A DNA stretch of 64,000 nt, from contig NC_052046.1 in assembly GCF_015832195.1 (NCBI RefSeq), positions 18,778,161 to 18,842,160 of the forward strand, in the 5' to 3' direction. Positions 1-12,000 of this stretch are shown piece by piece. The DNA is from Motacilla alba alba. Taxonomy: Eukaryota > Chordata > Aves > Passeriformes > Motacillidae. The notes beneath the pieces are model-generated. The model saw only the letters and a program-made list of their open reading frames with translations. It made no database searches and was not told the origin of the DNA. Made by a program: the position numbers and the translations under genes. Numbering within the stretch: the first letter of the stretch is position 1; each line of letters opens with the position of its first letter.

Positions 1-394
1 ATGCTTAGTCAGGAGATTAACCTGTGGGTTAAGGAGTGCTTAAAACGTTTCTCTAAATTAATAAAAACAGAAGTAAATCATATTCTTAGAAGACAATGGA
101 AGCGCTTTTCCCTGTCAGGTGTGGGCACACCTGCAGTGTCCTTTCCAGCACACTCTGCTAAAAAAAAACCGCCAAAAAGGAAGATGAAACACATCCGAGA
201 TCTCGCTAATAATTTTGTGGGGGGGATGCGGTTTGAAGCTGCCTCTCACGGGGCTTTGCAGAGCCTGGAACGCTCTTGGGCCGAGGCGGTACCAGCTGCA
301 ATTAAGAGCACAAACAGAGGCGCCGGCAGCGGCGCGCGCCCGCTAACTGTCCGCCCGGCGCGCGGCGCCGACCCCCCCCCGCCCCCCACCGCGG

Positions 395-443
395 TGACGC
401 GCGGCGCGCGGGCGCTGCCATTGGCGGCGCGCGGGCGGTGACG
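395..443. promoter_or_regulatory. CCAAT box flanked by two CRE half-sites
   Basis: CCATTGG (418-424) is an inverted CCAAT box, the NF-Y site type. A TGACG half-site (CREB/ATF type) lies on each side, at 395-399 and 439-443, exactly 44 bases apart. This spacing is typical of core promoters, with NF-Y some tens of bases upstream of the start site. Function is inferred from motifs only. Confidence 0.45.
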
Positions 444-483
444 GCAGCGCGGCCCCGCGCGGCCCCGGCGTGTCCCGGCGGCG

Positions 484-508
484 CGGCCCGGCCCGGCCCG
501 GCCCGGCC
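484..508. repeat. (CCCGG)n short tandem repeat
   Basis: About four to five CGGCC units run head to tail inside the CpG island. With the C run at 371-387, this makes the island prone to unusual structure and to sequencing or assembly error. Confidence 0.8.
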
Positions 509-600
509 GCAGCAGCGCCACGCGCGCGGCACAGCGCCCGCACGCACGGCCTGCAGCCCGCCCCTCCGCCCGCCTGCCCCTCCTGGGCTGGTGTGCTTCA

Positions 601-2400
601 GGCGATTCCAAAATGGGTTTGCTTCCAGTGTTCTGAAAGACTTAGTATTTACCTAAAGGGCAAAAGTTTCATGGGAAGTATTTTTGCCTTAGCTAACAAT
701 CTTCATTAAGCACCAACCAAGACGCTAACTCCAGCATCAGGAAGAAGACATGACGCAACAACCACTGGTAGAATTTATAAGCAAGTTGACTGCGCTGTAT
801 TGCAAGGCAAGTAGAAAGATTTCTCAGTCAGGAAGAACTATAGATGCCTGTGAGCCAAAGAGGAAACAGATGTTTTAATGATGATAAAGGGATTTTAATG
901 CTATATGGTTGCCTTTCAAACGGCCACATTGGAGAACCAAAACATTCTACAGCATTTACGCATATCTTTAATAAATGATTACTGAATTGCCATATGAATG
1001 AGCATTTTTTTCAGGTCACTTGAAAGTATATAAATAAATAAGTTCTAGGACAAACCAACCGTAGGAGAAAAATGTGCCTTCATTATTTTCTTCAAATCAA
1101 GCTAAGAAAGAAATGTGAAGAACTGTTACTTTGATACAGGAAGAAAATACATCACCTTGTTCAAAATACTTATGTAAGAAAACATGACCATAACAATACA
1201 ATTTCTATGACTTGCCTATTTTGCAAATATGAAGTGCTAAACTCATATTACTTCATCACCACTATCTCTGTCTGATTTTCATTTTTGTCATAGCTCTGTT
1301 GAGCTCTCACTTGATATTTATTTAGGTAAAAACTTAGCATCTGCTAGTTGTCATAGTATTTTGCAAACAAGCATTTTGAGTTTAACAGTCTATAATGTGT
1401 ATTGATTACTCACCATATCCATGAATGCCTTCTAAAGGGGAAATTATTCACATGCATCATGTTCACAGATCTTCCAACATTAGTGTTTTCCTTGTCAGAC
1501 TGATTTATCTGTTATGGTATTCATAGATGCATGCCAGAACAACTGCATGAGCAGTCAACAGCAGGGATTATTGCAAGAATTACTGTAATCCACAAAAATA
1601 AAAATTCCCAGGATCCAGTGAAAGACTTCTCACAGGGTTTTCTAGGTACACGTCCATCCATTTATGCACCACTTGCTATTTTAAAAAAAACATTAAACTA
1701 ATCAGTATACAGAAACTGTTCTGACAATGCCAACAGTTTGCCTTGATAAAAATCCAAGTGCTTTGACCGTGAATTAAAGCATCTTCATATGCAGCATTTT
1801 GGACAGTTGGAAAAGCTTAGTAAAAAGATAGTTTCTTGCCATCTGTGCCAAATCAATGTTTAGGGAGAGATGTGTAACTTCAGACTGCTTTGCCATGTTC
1901 AGAAATGAATACTGCTTTTTCTTCTTTCTTAGACACATATTCATCAATGATCAATTTAATGCAGTTTTCTTTTCTTACGAGCCTGGGGAACAGAAGGATG
2001 TTTAATAGCCTTGTACAACAACCCCAAACTTCTTTCTGAATTTGATACTGTGACTTTGTTTCTTCAGCTAAGAAAGAAGGAAGGAAGTATGCTTTTTCCA
2101 CTCCATAGGACAGGACTACAGTTAGATACCATCAAGAGATATGATCATGTCATGATCAAATTCATTTTTGCTGTCTAACCCCGTAATAAGGCTGCCTGCT
2201 CCCTTTAAGTGAAATGACTAAGCTATTGACTCTCACTGCAGAGTCTAGTTCTGTTTTGATATTATACTGTATATAAACCCACGTGCATCAATTTGTATGT
2301 TGCAAAATGAAAGCAAAGCTATAAGTCCCATGTTACCTAAGCATTCTTTCTCTGCTGTCCTTTTTTCCCAATTCAGCTCCCAGACAGTAGTTATCACTCC
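601..2400. other. AT-rich stretch, no gene seen
   Basis: Between the CpG island and the next GC-rich block I see no repeat family and no convincing exon. A minus-strand open frame of 73 codons at 1880-2101 is ordinary for this base composition. Confidence 0.5.
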
Positions 2401-2546
2401 TTACGCTCTGGCAAACATCCTCGGGAAGATTCTTAAGCCCAGGCTACAGAGACGGCATCTATTTTGAAGCAATGCAGAGTCAACAGGCTCACACTTCCCT
2501 TTACCGGACCAGAATTTCCAGCCTGCCCTCGGGCTGCTGCTCTGGC

Positions 2547-2579
<33 letters not shown>

Positions 2580-2890
2580 GCGGCAGCCCCGGACAGTGTC
2601 GGGCTGCGTGGCACTGGTCCTGCAGCAGACTGGGCTCGGCTGCGGAGAGGGCTCTGCCTGGCAGAGGCTGTGCTGGCGTCAAGGGGGCCCTCTAGGTGGG
2701 TTCTCCCGGCACCGCGCAACCTGCCCTGCCGCTCCCACCCGCCCGGGATGGAGGGGAAGGACGGGGCACTAGTGGAACAGCCTTCCTTAGGACGGTCCGT
2801 GCCTCCAGGATGACAGAAAGCACTGAAAATGTTGCATGGAAGTACAAAAATCTGCGGGAAAAGAGACGCGCAGGAAGCAGAGTTCACCAT
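2401..2890. other. GC-rich block, possible second CpG-rich regulatory region or exon
   Basis: GC content rises sharply again about 2 kb from the CpG island, with scattered CpG (notably 2578-2650 and 2705-2765). Three frames stay open over 93-151 codons, but the peptides are dominated by the repeat tract read as poly-Gln, poly-Ala or poly-Leu and otherwise look random. No frame shows a recognisable domain. It could be a promoter-proximal enhancer, an untranslated or lncRNA exon, or a decayed exon. The sequence alone does not decide. Confidence 0.35.
2548..2577. repeat. (CAG)10 trinucleotide repeat
   Basis: Ten uninterrupted CAG units, followed by CCG CGG CAG. The tract would read as Gln, Ser or Ala on the plus strand and as Leu, Ala or Cys on the minus strand. 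It is probably length-polymorphic. Confidence 0.95.
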
Positions 2891-5175
2891 GTTGATCTGT
2901 GCTGAGATGTAAAAGGTTCCTAGACTTTTATACTTCAGCATACCCAGGGCATACATTGTTTGCTTGCCATTCTTCTAAATGGTTTACACTGTACTAAGGC
3001 TTCTTAAACTTCTAACGACCCATTGCCCTTTTGGACAGGAAATCCTGCAGTATGGGAGCCAGCTGCAACTTCAATGACATTAAAACGTGTGATAAGACTT
3101 TGTATTTGATTAGGGTGTGGGTGAACTTGGGAGTAACACGATAAGCTATTGCACGTCACATTTGTATAGATCCTATTTCCTTAAGATCATTTCTGTTGCT
3201 TGTCACAACCCTATTCTACAATACCCCAAATTAGCCCTAGTAGAGTTGATGCGACTCTGAAGAAAGAAAAAAATATTAAAGTACTTGAATGTTACAGTGT
3301 ATTGACAGTAAAATGGCATTTATTTCAATTCAGTATAAAAAGGGAGCCTATGCTGCCACACACATTTCTACATTACTCAGTATTTGTAAATTACTGATAT
3401 TACTACCTATTTGAAGACTTACAGCACAAAAGTACAAAAGATTACAAAATTTAAAGGGGCTCTAGCATCATTTATGTTCTACTACTCTATACAGAAGGTG
3501 ACTTTTTTTGTCATTTAAGTACAACCATGATAGAAAGCATGCTCTGAGAATTAGAAATAATGAGTATGAAAGTTAGCATTTTTCACAAAGATGCTACAAA
3601 ACAAAATATATAATTATTCAGTAAAGATAAATATTTAGTATGACTTTAAAGGGACCGGGTAAGCTGTTATAACTATGTTATGTTCATGCTTTATGTAAAA
3701 AGCACCCCTATACCACACCTCCCAATTAGTTTGGGAATTTATACCAGAGACATTTGAAGAAAATAGAAACAAAACTCTAAAAGCTGCAACATCACATGAT
3801 TAATCTGAATATGAAAAAAAATCATATCTATTCCAGTTATCTACTGCTTTCTCTAAGCCAGATAAGCTTATTATGAAATTTTAACTGTAGGAAATGCTAC
3901 ACAAATCTGCGCCATCATTACTATTTCATATTGCACTTACCTCACTGCATGCTTGCCCAATCACTCACAGGCACTGACATTTTCAACACTAGACTTACAT
4001 AATGACTTGTACTATCTTGAGAAATAGCTTCTCAGCACTGACCTGTCACTTACAACATTTGAAATCTGTGAATGAGTCTATTCTGAATATGTGTTACAAT
4101 TTCTCTGTTTTTCTTCAGTGTTAAGTTCAGCACAAAGCATAGCACCCGTTGACTCAGCTAGTTTCATTCAGAAGCAGAGTTGCAGAAGGAGTGTGGGCGT
4201 ATACAAAGTTACTATACAGTATTACAAACTAGTTAAAGAACTCACCAGCAAACTGGAGTGTACAATATATGGGCTTTCCAGAGCAGGGACAAATTAAAGC
4301 TAGAGACGTTACCCAGTAAAATAGGTTGGCTTGTGAAATTCTTCCTGTTCAAGCCCATAATAACTTGCCAAACAATCTACATTTAAAAAAAACCACAAAC
4401 AACAAAGCAAAAACAGCAACAGCAAAGAAACAAAATTGGAAGCAGATTTTTATTTGATTCCTTGGTCACCAGAAGAGTGCTCTGACCACTAAAATTTAGG
4501 CTATACGACAGTAAGTCTGTCTTCCTCATTCAAATCTCAGAATCTCAACTAGGCATGTAGAAGTTGGAGGGTGGATAACATTGATGCAAACAGGAGTCTA
4601 CAAGTGATTATAACTCTTCCCTGATGTGGAGGTGACCTAGACTCCAGTCATTATACAAAGTCTTCTTGACAATTTTCCACTGAATTAGTTGGGACAAAGT
4701 ATGTTTCTAGTAGGAACCAGATTATCTGGAACCATTTCTCACTTCCAATAGTTGTTGCATTGGATTACAGAGTGAGGATCTATCCTCTTTCTTAATAGTC
4801 TTGGGAATCTTTCAGTTCTTGTTGCCCAGTGAAATATCTAAAAAGGGAGGATTAAAGAATATTTCCTATTAACCTTATTTTTAATCAGCTTATTAACACT
4901 GCAAAATTGCAAACACCTTTCCATTTTGGTTTTTTGGAGAAAACAAATCAAAGAGAGGATTATTTGCATCTCCATTTACATGCACTCTTCCTTCCACAGC
5001 ACCCAGATTTTCAATTACTAGCCATACCAGAAAATTCACTTAAAAATTGACTAAGGTCTATGTCTGTTAAACTGAAGTCCTCTAGAATATTTTCTTTGCT
5101 CCTCTCATAGATGCAAATGCATTAGCAGGCACCAGAGGAAGAGTTTCCCTTGTAATAGTTCTGGCCATTATCCTG
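2891..5175. other. AT-rich stretch, no gene seen
   Basis: No recognisable repeat or exon. Open frames at 3200-3397 and 4091-4297 are short and lack any domain or splice support. Confidence 0.5.
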
Positions 5176-5440
5176 GATAGAATGGTTTGGGTTGGAAGGC
5201 ACCTTTAAAGGTCATTTAGCCCTAATCCCCTGCAATGACAGGGACATCTTCAACTTCATCAGGTTTTTTAGAGCCCTGTCCAACCTGACCTTGAAAGTTT
5301 CCAGGGATGGGTCATCCACCAGCTCTGGGGAATCTGTTCCAGTATTTCACATTGTGAGAAATTTCTTTCCTACACCAATTCTGAATGAACTCTTGTTTTA
5401 AAACCCAGTATCCGGTGTCCTATCACTGCACACCTTCCTA
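5176..5440 (-). mobile_element. CR1 LINE, 5'-truncated 3' end
   Basis: Read on the minus strand this is the 3' part of a CR1 non-LTR retrotransposon. The 3' terminus lies at about 5176 (the complement of the usual CCAACCCAAACCATTCTAT end). The usual tail with GACCTT, GTCCAACCTGACC-like and TATCACTGCA blocks follows. Truncation at the 5' side (near 5440) is typical of CR1 target-primed insertion. It contains only the end of ORF2 and the 3' UTR, so it has no coding capacity. The plus-strand frame of 69 codons here is an artefact. Confidence 0.9.
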
Positions 5441-8400
5441 AATTACGACAGTATTAAGAGAGATAACTGTTCTACCAGTGTTAGATTTTTAATACAAAAC
5501 TCAACAAAACCAATGAAAATATATCATACAGATGTACACATCCTGAGAAGAAAACTGCACCAGGGACATACAGTACTAATATTTGTACGCTTAGATTGAG
5601 TCCAAATTTTCCAAAAAAATCAGTTTAATTTGCTGCATCTTTTGATTTTTATAAAAATGGGGGCAAAAAAATTGGATAAAATATTTTGCTTAAAATACAG
5701 TAGTTCAAAGGGCAATACCTGTATCTGGAAAGGTAACAATAATTCTTAAAGCAATGCTGAAAAGCAATCTCCTAATATGAGTTCACAGAAATTTCATCAG
5801 TGTCATTATTAAAGAGTAATAATGACCAATGGCAGATTTTTTAAGACTCTAGAAGATGAGCTGGTGACTTAAACCAGTAGATTCTGGATAAGTATCAATA
5901 AAAAAGAAAACCATAGCAAACTTTTTAATTCTATAAAAACTTTCAAAATGCCCTCCAAGTAATGTATGGTTGTGGAGCCTGAAATATGCTACCACTAAAA
6001 AGAAAAGTTTCTGGAGATCAACTCCAGTGTGCGCAATAAATACATCCCTAACATAACTGACCAGTGCAGACGGTAATTTCAAGCTTTGGAAAGAAGGCTG
6101 AAATAAAAATTCTTATTAAAAAAATAAAAAAGGATAGCATTTTGGCATGCATTTTTAATGGGAAAAAAAAGATAAAGAGATTATTTAAAACAGAAAAATT
6201 AGCATTCACCTAAATCCTAAAATATATTCATCTGCAATATTATGAAAATATAACACATGGATGTGAAAAATGTCCACATTTGGGATTAATTTCTATTTTT
6301 AAGTGTTGGGATAACATCATTATTTATAAACTTTCCATGAAAACCATATAGATTAAAATATCAGTGTGGTTAATTAAAAAGTAAGAAATGTATCCCACTG
6401 CACAGAGTTGAAGGAAATCATCCAAATGATAGGTCTTTAGTCATAAAACTTTTTAGGTCCCCACAAGTTGTCTTCAGTAATACTAGCATAGAAAGGCACA
6501 AATTCATCTCATCAGAATCCTCATCAGAGTGAGCAGATAAACCCAGTGAGCTCCTTAACACATTTTAGACTTCTTTGCTCACAAACAAGTGTTATATGAG
6601 TGTATGTCCAGAAAAGAAACTGAGGATTCTGCCCTGTGTTCTTCCTCTGCCATCTGCCCTGCAGTAAGTAAGTCAGCTCTCCATTGGGCTCCCTTCTGGA
6701 GGAAGGAAAGTAATCTTCAGAAAGAAAAACCTGTGCAACTTAGAAGCACTTGCTACAAGCAGTCCAGAGAGCGGTAGTTTGCCCCTATTCTCCCTATACA
6801 GTCTTATTAAATCCCTAAAGACCTTCCACTCTCAGATATTTTCATGATGAATCATAAGACAAGCCACATGCATTTGGTGTCATGCTATAGGAACATCACC
6901 CCAATGGGTTCTGACCGAGTCTCACATGATTTCAGACACTTTGAACTGAAAAATGACAGAAAATTTGTTTCCTGTACCCAGAGAGGTCTAAATGAGCACT
7001 ATGCAGTGGGGAAATAACCCACACCACATAACTTGCCCCGGGGGCTTGAGAGCTTAGAGTCATAATTATTACATTGAAATGACTACTAAAAGACAAAACT
7101 TCAAAAAACATATAGTTCAGTTTTGAACAACAATCATGAATTAGGTAATGTTGCTAAGAGCTTGCGTCTATCCCTTAAGAACAAAAAGAGCTTCGTTATC
7201 AAGTATATTTTTGTTCTGAAAATGATGTGCTGAACTGTAAATGTAATTTGAGCAGAACATTCTCCATCCAAGCCCCAGCCCTTTTTGATGTCCAAAGAAT
7301 CTTCAGGTCAAAAGCTTTGAAAAATTAGTATTTTATGTGTCTTCTATTAAATTCTTAAAGTCTCTCTTCCCGTCAATTAGAGCAAAAGATTTTTTCAGGT
7401 AATCTCATTTTAAAATGCAAAATCTTCTTAGTTGTATAAAAAATAGTTATTTTTCCTCATCTCATTTAGTAAGCATCAGTTGTTGTTATACTTTTGTTGT
7501 GCCATTTATGTCTTATAACTGATATAAAAGATCCTTAAGGCTCCACAGATTTAAACTGGCATAGAAGGAGTGGTGTGGAAAAGAATGCCAGGGCATCTCA
7601 GGAGATTAAACTATTTTTTGATCTCATTTAAGAGAAATAATCTTTCTGTCCTGAATATCACTAGTTGGGGATATCTGAAGAAAAATAAATGTCCTTCTTA
7701 GCAACATACCTCCTTAGATTAACCACCACAGGTTTTGCTCAAATACACGTATCTTACTATTGCATAAGACAAGGTTCATATGCCTTAAAGATCATTCCAG
7801 AAATATAAACAGAAACTTTACATCTATGCAAAAGAAATGTAAATAAAAGGTGCAGATTATTGTTCTCTCTTTTCCCATTGTACCATTTTTTCTACCTACT
7901 GACTGACCAATAAATCTTCTTTGCCTTAAAAAAAGCAAGAAAAGCAACTATTCTACTTTGTTGACAGAATACAGACTTAAAATATTAAAATAAGTGACAG
8001 TTCAGACTCATGTTTATCAAGTTATTTTGCCTCCTATGTCCTAGTTATCTTATTTTTGGCCAGAAGCAGAGCTTGAGCTCTCGGTAAGGAGTCACATTAC
8101 TGCTTTGGAATATGGGCCTGGTAACATACTCTCAGTTTGAACGCATATCTGCTGTGAAACAGGAAGAGACTTCCAGTAACCACAAATTCTAAAATTTTAA
8201 CTTACTGAAAATATTAGATATGACTGAAATTCCCAAAGACTGTTTGGCAGCAGTTATTCAAGAAAACAAATTGTATGTTTTCACAACTGTAAAATGGAAA
8301 CAATGAGAAAATTATGACAGTTTTTATTTATATAATGGTAGCAAACTGAAGTCAGATTACATGGACATCCAGCAAATATTCATCACCTGTTCTATAATAT

Positions 8401-9031
8401 AGAGATTATTGTGCATTATTTTGGTCAACTGCATTTCAAATGCACTGTTCACAATACTTGTATCTTAAATGACAAGGTAGGATGAAATTTTGCTTGGTAA
8501 TACTTTTTATTTGATTTTTTTTTACCATATCTTGTAATGTTTGCATTACATTCACTAATCAGTTGCACATTAGCTTAGTGAAGATGGCTTCTTCCTAAGT
8601 TCCCAAGCATGATATATTATTCTGAACATAAGTATATTTTGTAAAAGGAATTGCAGCTACCTGAATTGAACAATTCAATTATAATTTACAACCAGAAACA
8701 GAGAAAAAGGACTTTTCTTGAGAATTCTTGTGGAATCTTACTTGGATATACTTTATTTTGACACTTTCCTATCTAGGTAGTTTCTTTTCTGGGATGGGGA
8801 AAGAGAAGCAGTAGAATGGGCACATGTAAAACACAGGAAAATGCTTTGGGATTTTTTTTACTGAAATTTCATTTCTTCTAATATATCTTATATTTATATC
8901 AAGTATGCTTTTCTGATGTCAAATACATGGTTCAATCAACTAAATTTCGATTTATGATCTATAATATGGTTTAGACATTTGAATAATCTTCTTAATAATC
9001 TCAAAAACCTTCTTGAAGATCTAAGTTGTAG

Positions 9032-9070
9032 ATGACCCATTAGAATCATTAATGACCCATTAAAATCATT
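9032..9070. repeat. Tandem duplication, 20-bp period
   Basis: ATGACCCATTAGAATCATT is repeated as ATGACCCATTAAAATCATT, with one mismatch, head to tail. Confidence 0.9.
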
Positions 9071-12000
9071 CTGATTTGTCTAGAGCTGTTTATTCATCAA
9101 AAATTTCTCTTTTCAGATGGAAATAGACATACTGCAGGTTTTTTCCTTTTAAGAAATGAAAATGAATATTTTCTGTGTGAGGATTCCTAAAACTTCTTCA
9201 GATGCCTTAATGAATTTTGCAGTTTTTATTATTATTTTCATAATAAATAACTTAGATCTTCCAATTTTCTATCAAATTATAACCTTTGATATAACTTATC
9301 TGAGAAAAAAACCAAAAATTACCCACCTCACTATAATTTCTTTCTGAAAAGGGAATTTGAAGCTGGGCATTTGAGAGGTAATGTACACTAATGAATGAAA
9401 ACCTTTTTTATTTGATTTATTTGATTTGCCTTGGTTTTTTTTGCTTTTAATTTCATTTATAAGCAAATAATTCCTGCCAGTTTGTATCTGAGTTAGCAAT
9501 AAAGGTATTATGTCAAAACCTTCAGGCCTTGCAAAATCAAACCATTTTGACATTGATATCATGTCATAAAAAAGGTTAGCAATTATAAAAGTAATATAAA
9601 TAGCATTGAGTCACTGAACTTGCTTTTCATTTGTGGTCAGCCTATGCTCATTGTCATCAATAGACTTTTTATTTTCTTGCATAGTTTCAAAGAAATGTCA
9701 GGACGTCAAACATGCACGCTTTACATTCCCTCCTACTGAACTACTGCAAGATCCTGTAATCTGATTCTTCTCTGTAGTGGTAGTTTCCTAACACTGAGTC
9801 ACATGAAAATGTCACTAGTGCACTCCATGAATAAAGTACTCAGTAAAATATTTGAACTCTAGTAGTGTTTTACTTAGGAAATAATATTACCTTCTTACAG
9901 TCCTTTTTTTTCTTCTCTTACTTCCTCCTAATCTGCCTTAAAATTCCTTACTTATGTTTTCTATTTTAAATAGCAATTTCCCATTATAACAAAGATCAGC
10001 TCTGTGAGTCTATCTACTATTTTGTCTGCAAAATAAGGTTGCAGAGAGCAAATTAATTTAGTGAACACATAACAATTTTATCCAATTTTGTATTTGTCTT
10101 GATGACTAATATCTCTTCAAAAGTTTTCAAAACATTTTTTATTTTTCTTTCTTAAATGAAAAAGGCTGTGTATCTGTCTAGATTACTGCTGATATCTTAA
10201 AATACAAGTAACATGTTTAATATTATTCTGTTCCTGATTTTAAAATCTTATTAACAATGCCTACAAGAGTGAGATTTCCTGTACCAGTTCTTTCAAATTC
10301 TTGAACAAAGGTCATCCAGTCCCCTTAACTTAAGAGCATTATTGCATGAGATTTGTTTCCAGATAAATTGGAGTAATTTATATGTAAACACCTTTGTTCC
10401 TATTATCTATCATGCCTGTCTTGATGCTTAAAATAATTTTCCTTATTCACACTATGCACCTCCTGCTTTCTGTTCATTCCTTGAATATTGATAAAGAAAT
10501 TGATTTGGTTTATCTTGTCAGACTATTAAGCCCTTACCATATTTTACTGATTTTTCTATGCATCAGAAATATGAGAAGTTTTTAAGTTTCTCATAATATC
10601 ATAATTCCTTGTACTGATTCCAGGAAATATTCACCCAACAAACTTTTTATATCTATTAGAACATCTTCCTTTTCATGTTCAGTGTTATCTTCAATTCATC
10701 AAACTGTAATTCTCCTGCCCCTACCATTGGATGTACAAATCCCAGAGAGCTAACTTCTGCAAGCTGACACTTTTTTATTTTCTAATTGCCTTTCCCATAT
10801 GTCTCTAGAACCAGTTCAACAGCCTCCAGGGGTCTGAAGATCACCTTTCATGCACAAATATGTAATGCTGTCCACCCACCTTTACACACAGGTACTGATA
10901 AATAATTCTTTAGACAGGAATTACCATGATAATTACCCTTTGTACACAAGTACATTGTTTTCCTTTTTGTCAGATGTGGCCAAAATGTGAATAGAAGCAT
11001 ATTCTATGTCTGGCAATTTCCAGCCTTAAGTGACAACTTGTATTCTGACAAAGATACATAAATTTATAACTTGAATTTGAGTATGAGAACTAAAACTCAT
11101 ACTTGAAAAGACATTGGAGCCAGAGCCAACTTTTTAAGTAAAAGCTGTTTAAGAATTAACACATAATTTAAATTGCTGAGTGCCCAAAGGAAAGCTAATT
11201 CAGATAACAGTTCTGTTTCCCAGCTAAATATAATTGGAAAAAAAAAACTCCACTTTTTTATAATATTAAGAAATTCTCACTGTCCCAGAAATAGTATACA
11301 GAAGTTGCTCTAATATATATTGCTGAATAAAAAATTGTTTGAGGATATACAGCTATAGGTACATAGAACCACAGATGATTAGGGTTACTAAGAAACATAA
11401 AAAAATACAAGATCTTTATCTCAAACAGTTTACCATCCTAAGATAAGTAGAAAACAGAGGGAAATTATTATTCATTACATAGAGAAGTGGACTAAAACAT
11501 TCTTAACAGAAGCAGAATAATAAGCTGATTGTAAAGTACTTAATGAGATTTGTAAGATGAAAATGGGCCAATATTCCCTGTACACAAAGCTGTTCTTAGT
11601 TTCTTTTTAATTTATTATTTAAAGGAGTACAATAAAGAGCAAAAATGTGACAATCTAAGTAGCAAACCTCTGATTTGCAGATTGAAGTACAAATTTGCAT
11701 GAGATTAGAGCAGCCTTTCTAAAGTTTGAAGTCCAAGTCCTACTGTGTTTACATCGCTAAAAATGCTGAATACCATGATGTTAACCACTAACTGTGATTA
11801 TGAACAAACTGAGAAGTTCTGAAGCCTCACTGATTATTTCCTCAAATACATTTAGGAGAAATGGAAGTCTTCCCTCACAATATACCGCAGCCTGTTAAAA
11901 GTATAATTCTTAGAAACTGCCGCTTTTAGGAAGCACACAAAATATAAAACATGCCTTCTTTTTCCTATATGCTTCCAAAGTTTTTGAAGAACAGAATCCT

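Larger units (their letters stand above)
290..600. promoter_or_regulatory. CpG island, probable TATA-less promoter
   Basis: This stretch is extremely rich in C, G and CpG, whereas DNA on both sides is AT-rich, so it stands out as an unmethylated-type CpG island. It contains runs of C around 371-387, GC-box-like cores (378-390 and 556-575), an ATTGG box at 420-424 and two TGACG half-sites. There is no TATA box. Islands of this kind usually mark the start of a broadly expressed or developmental gene, often firing in both directions. I cannot tell which strand is transcribed. The open frames across it (both strands) are long only because the DNA has few A/T-rich stop codons, and they look like no known protein. 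The matching gene probably lies outside the window or has its later exons far away. Confidence 0.75.

Noticed and set aside
1..709. Open frames of 66-146 codons on both strands across the CpG island
   Set aside because: Low A/T content removes stop codons. The peptides are Arg/Ala/Pro/Gly-rich in every frame and show no domain.
2464..2956. Frames containing poly-Gln, poly-Ala or poly-Leu
   Set aside because: All come from one (CAG)10 tract read in different frames. No frame has independent support, so I did not call a gene.
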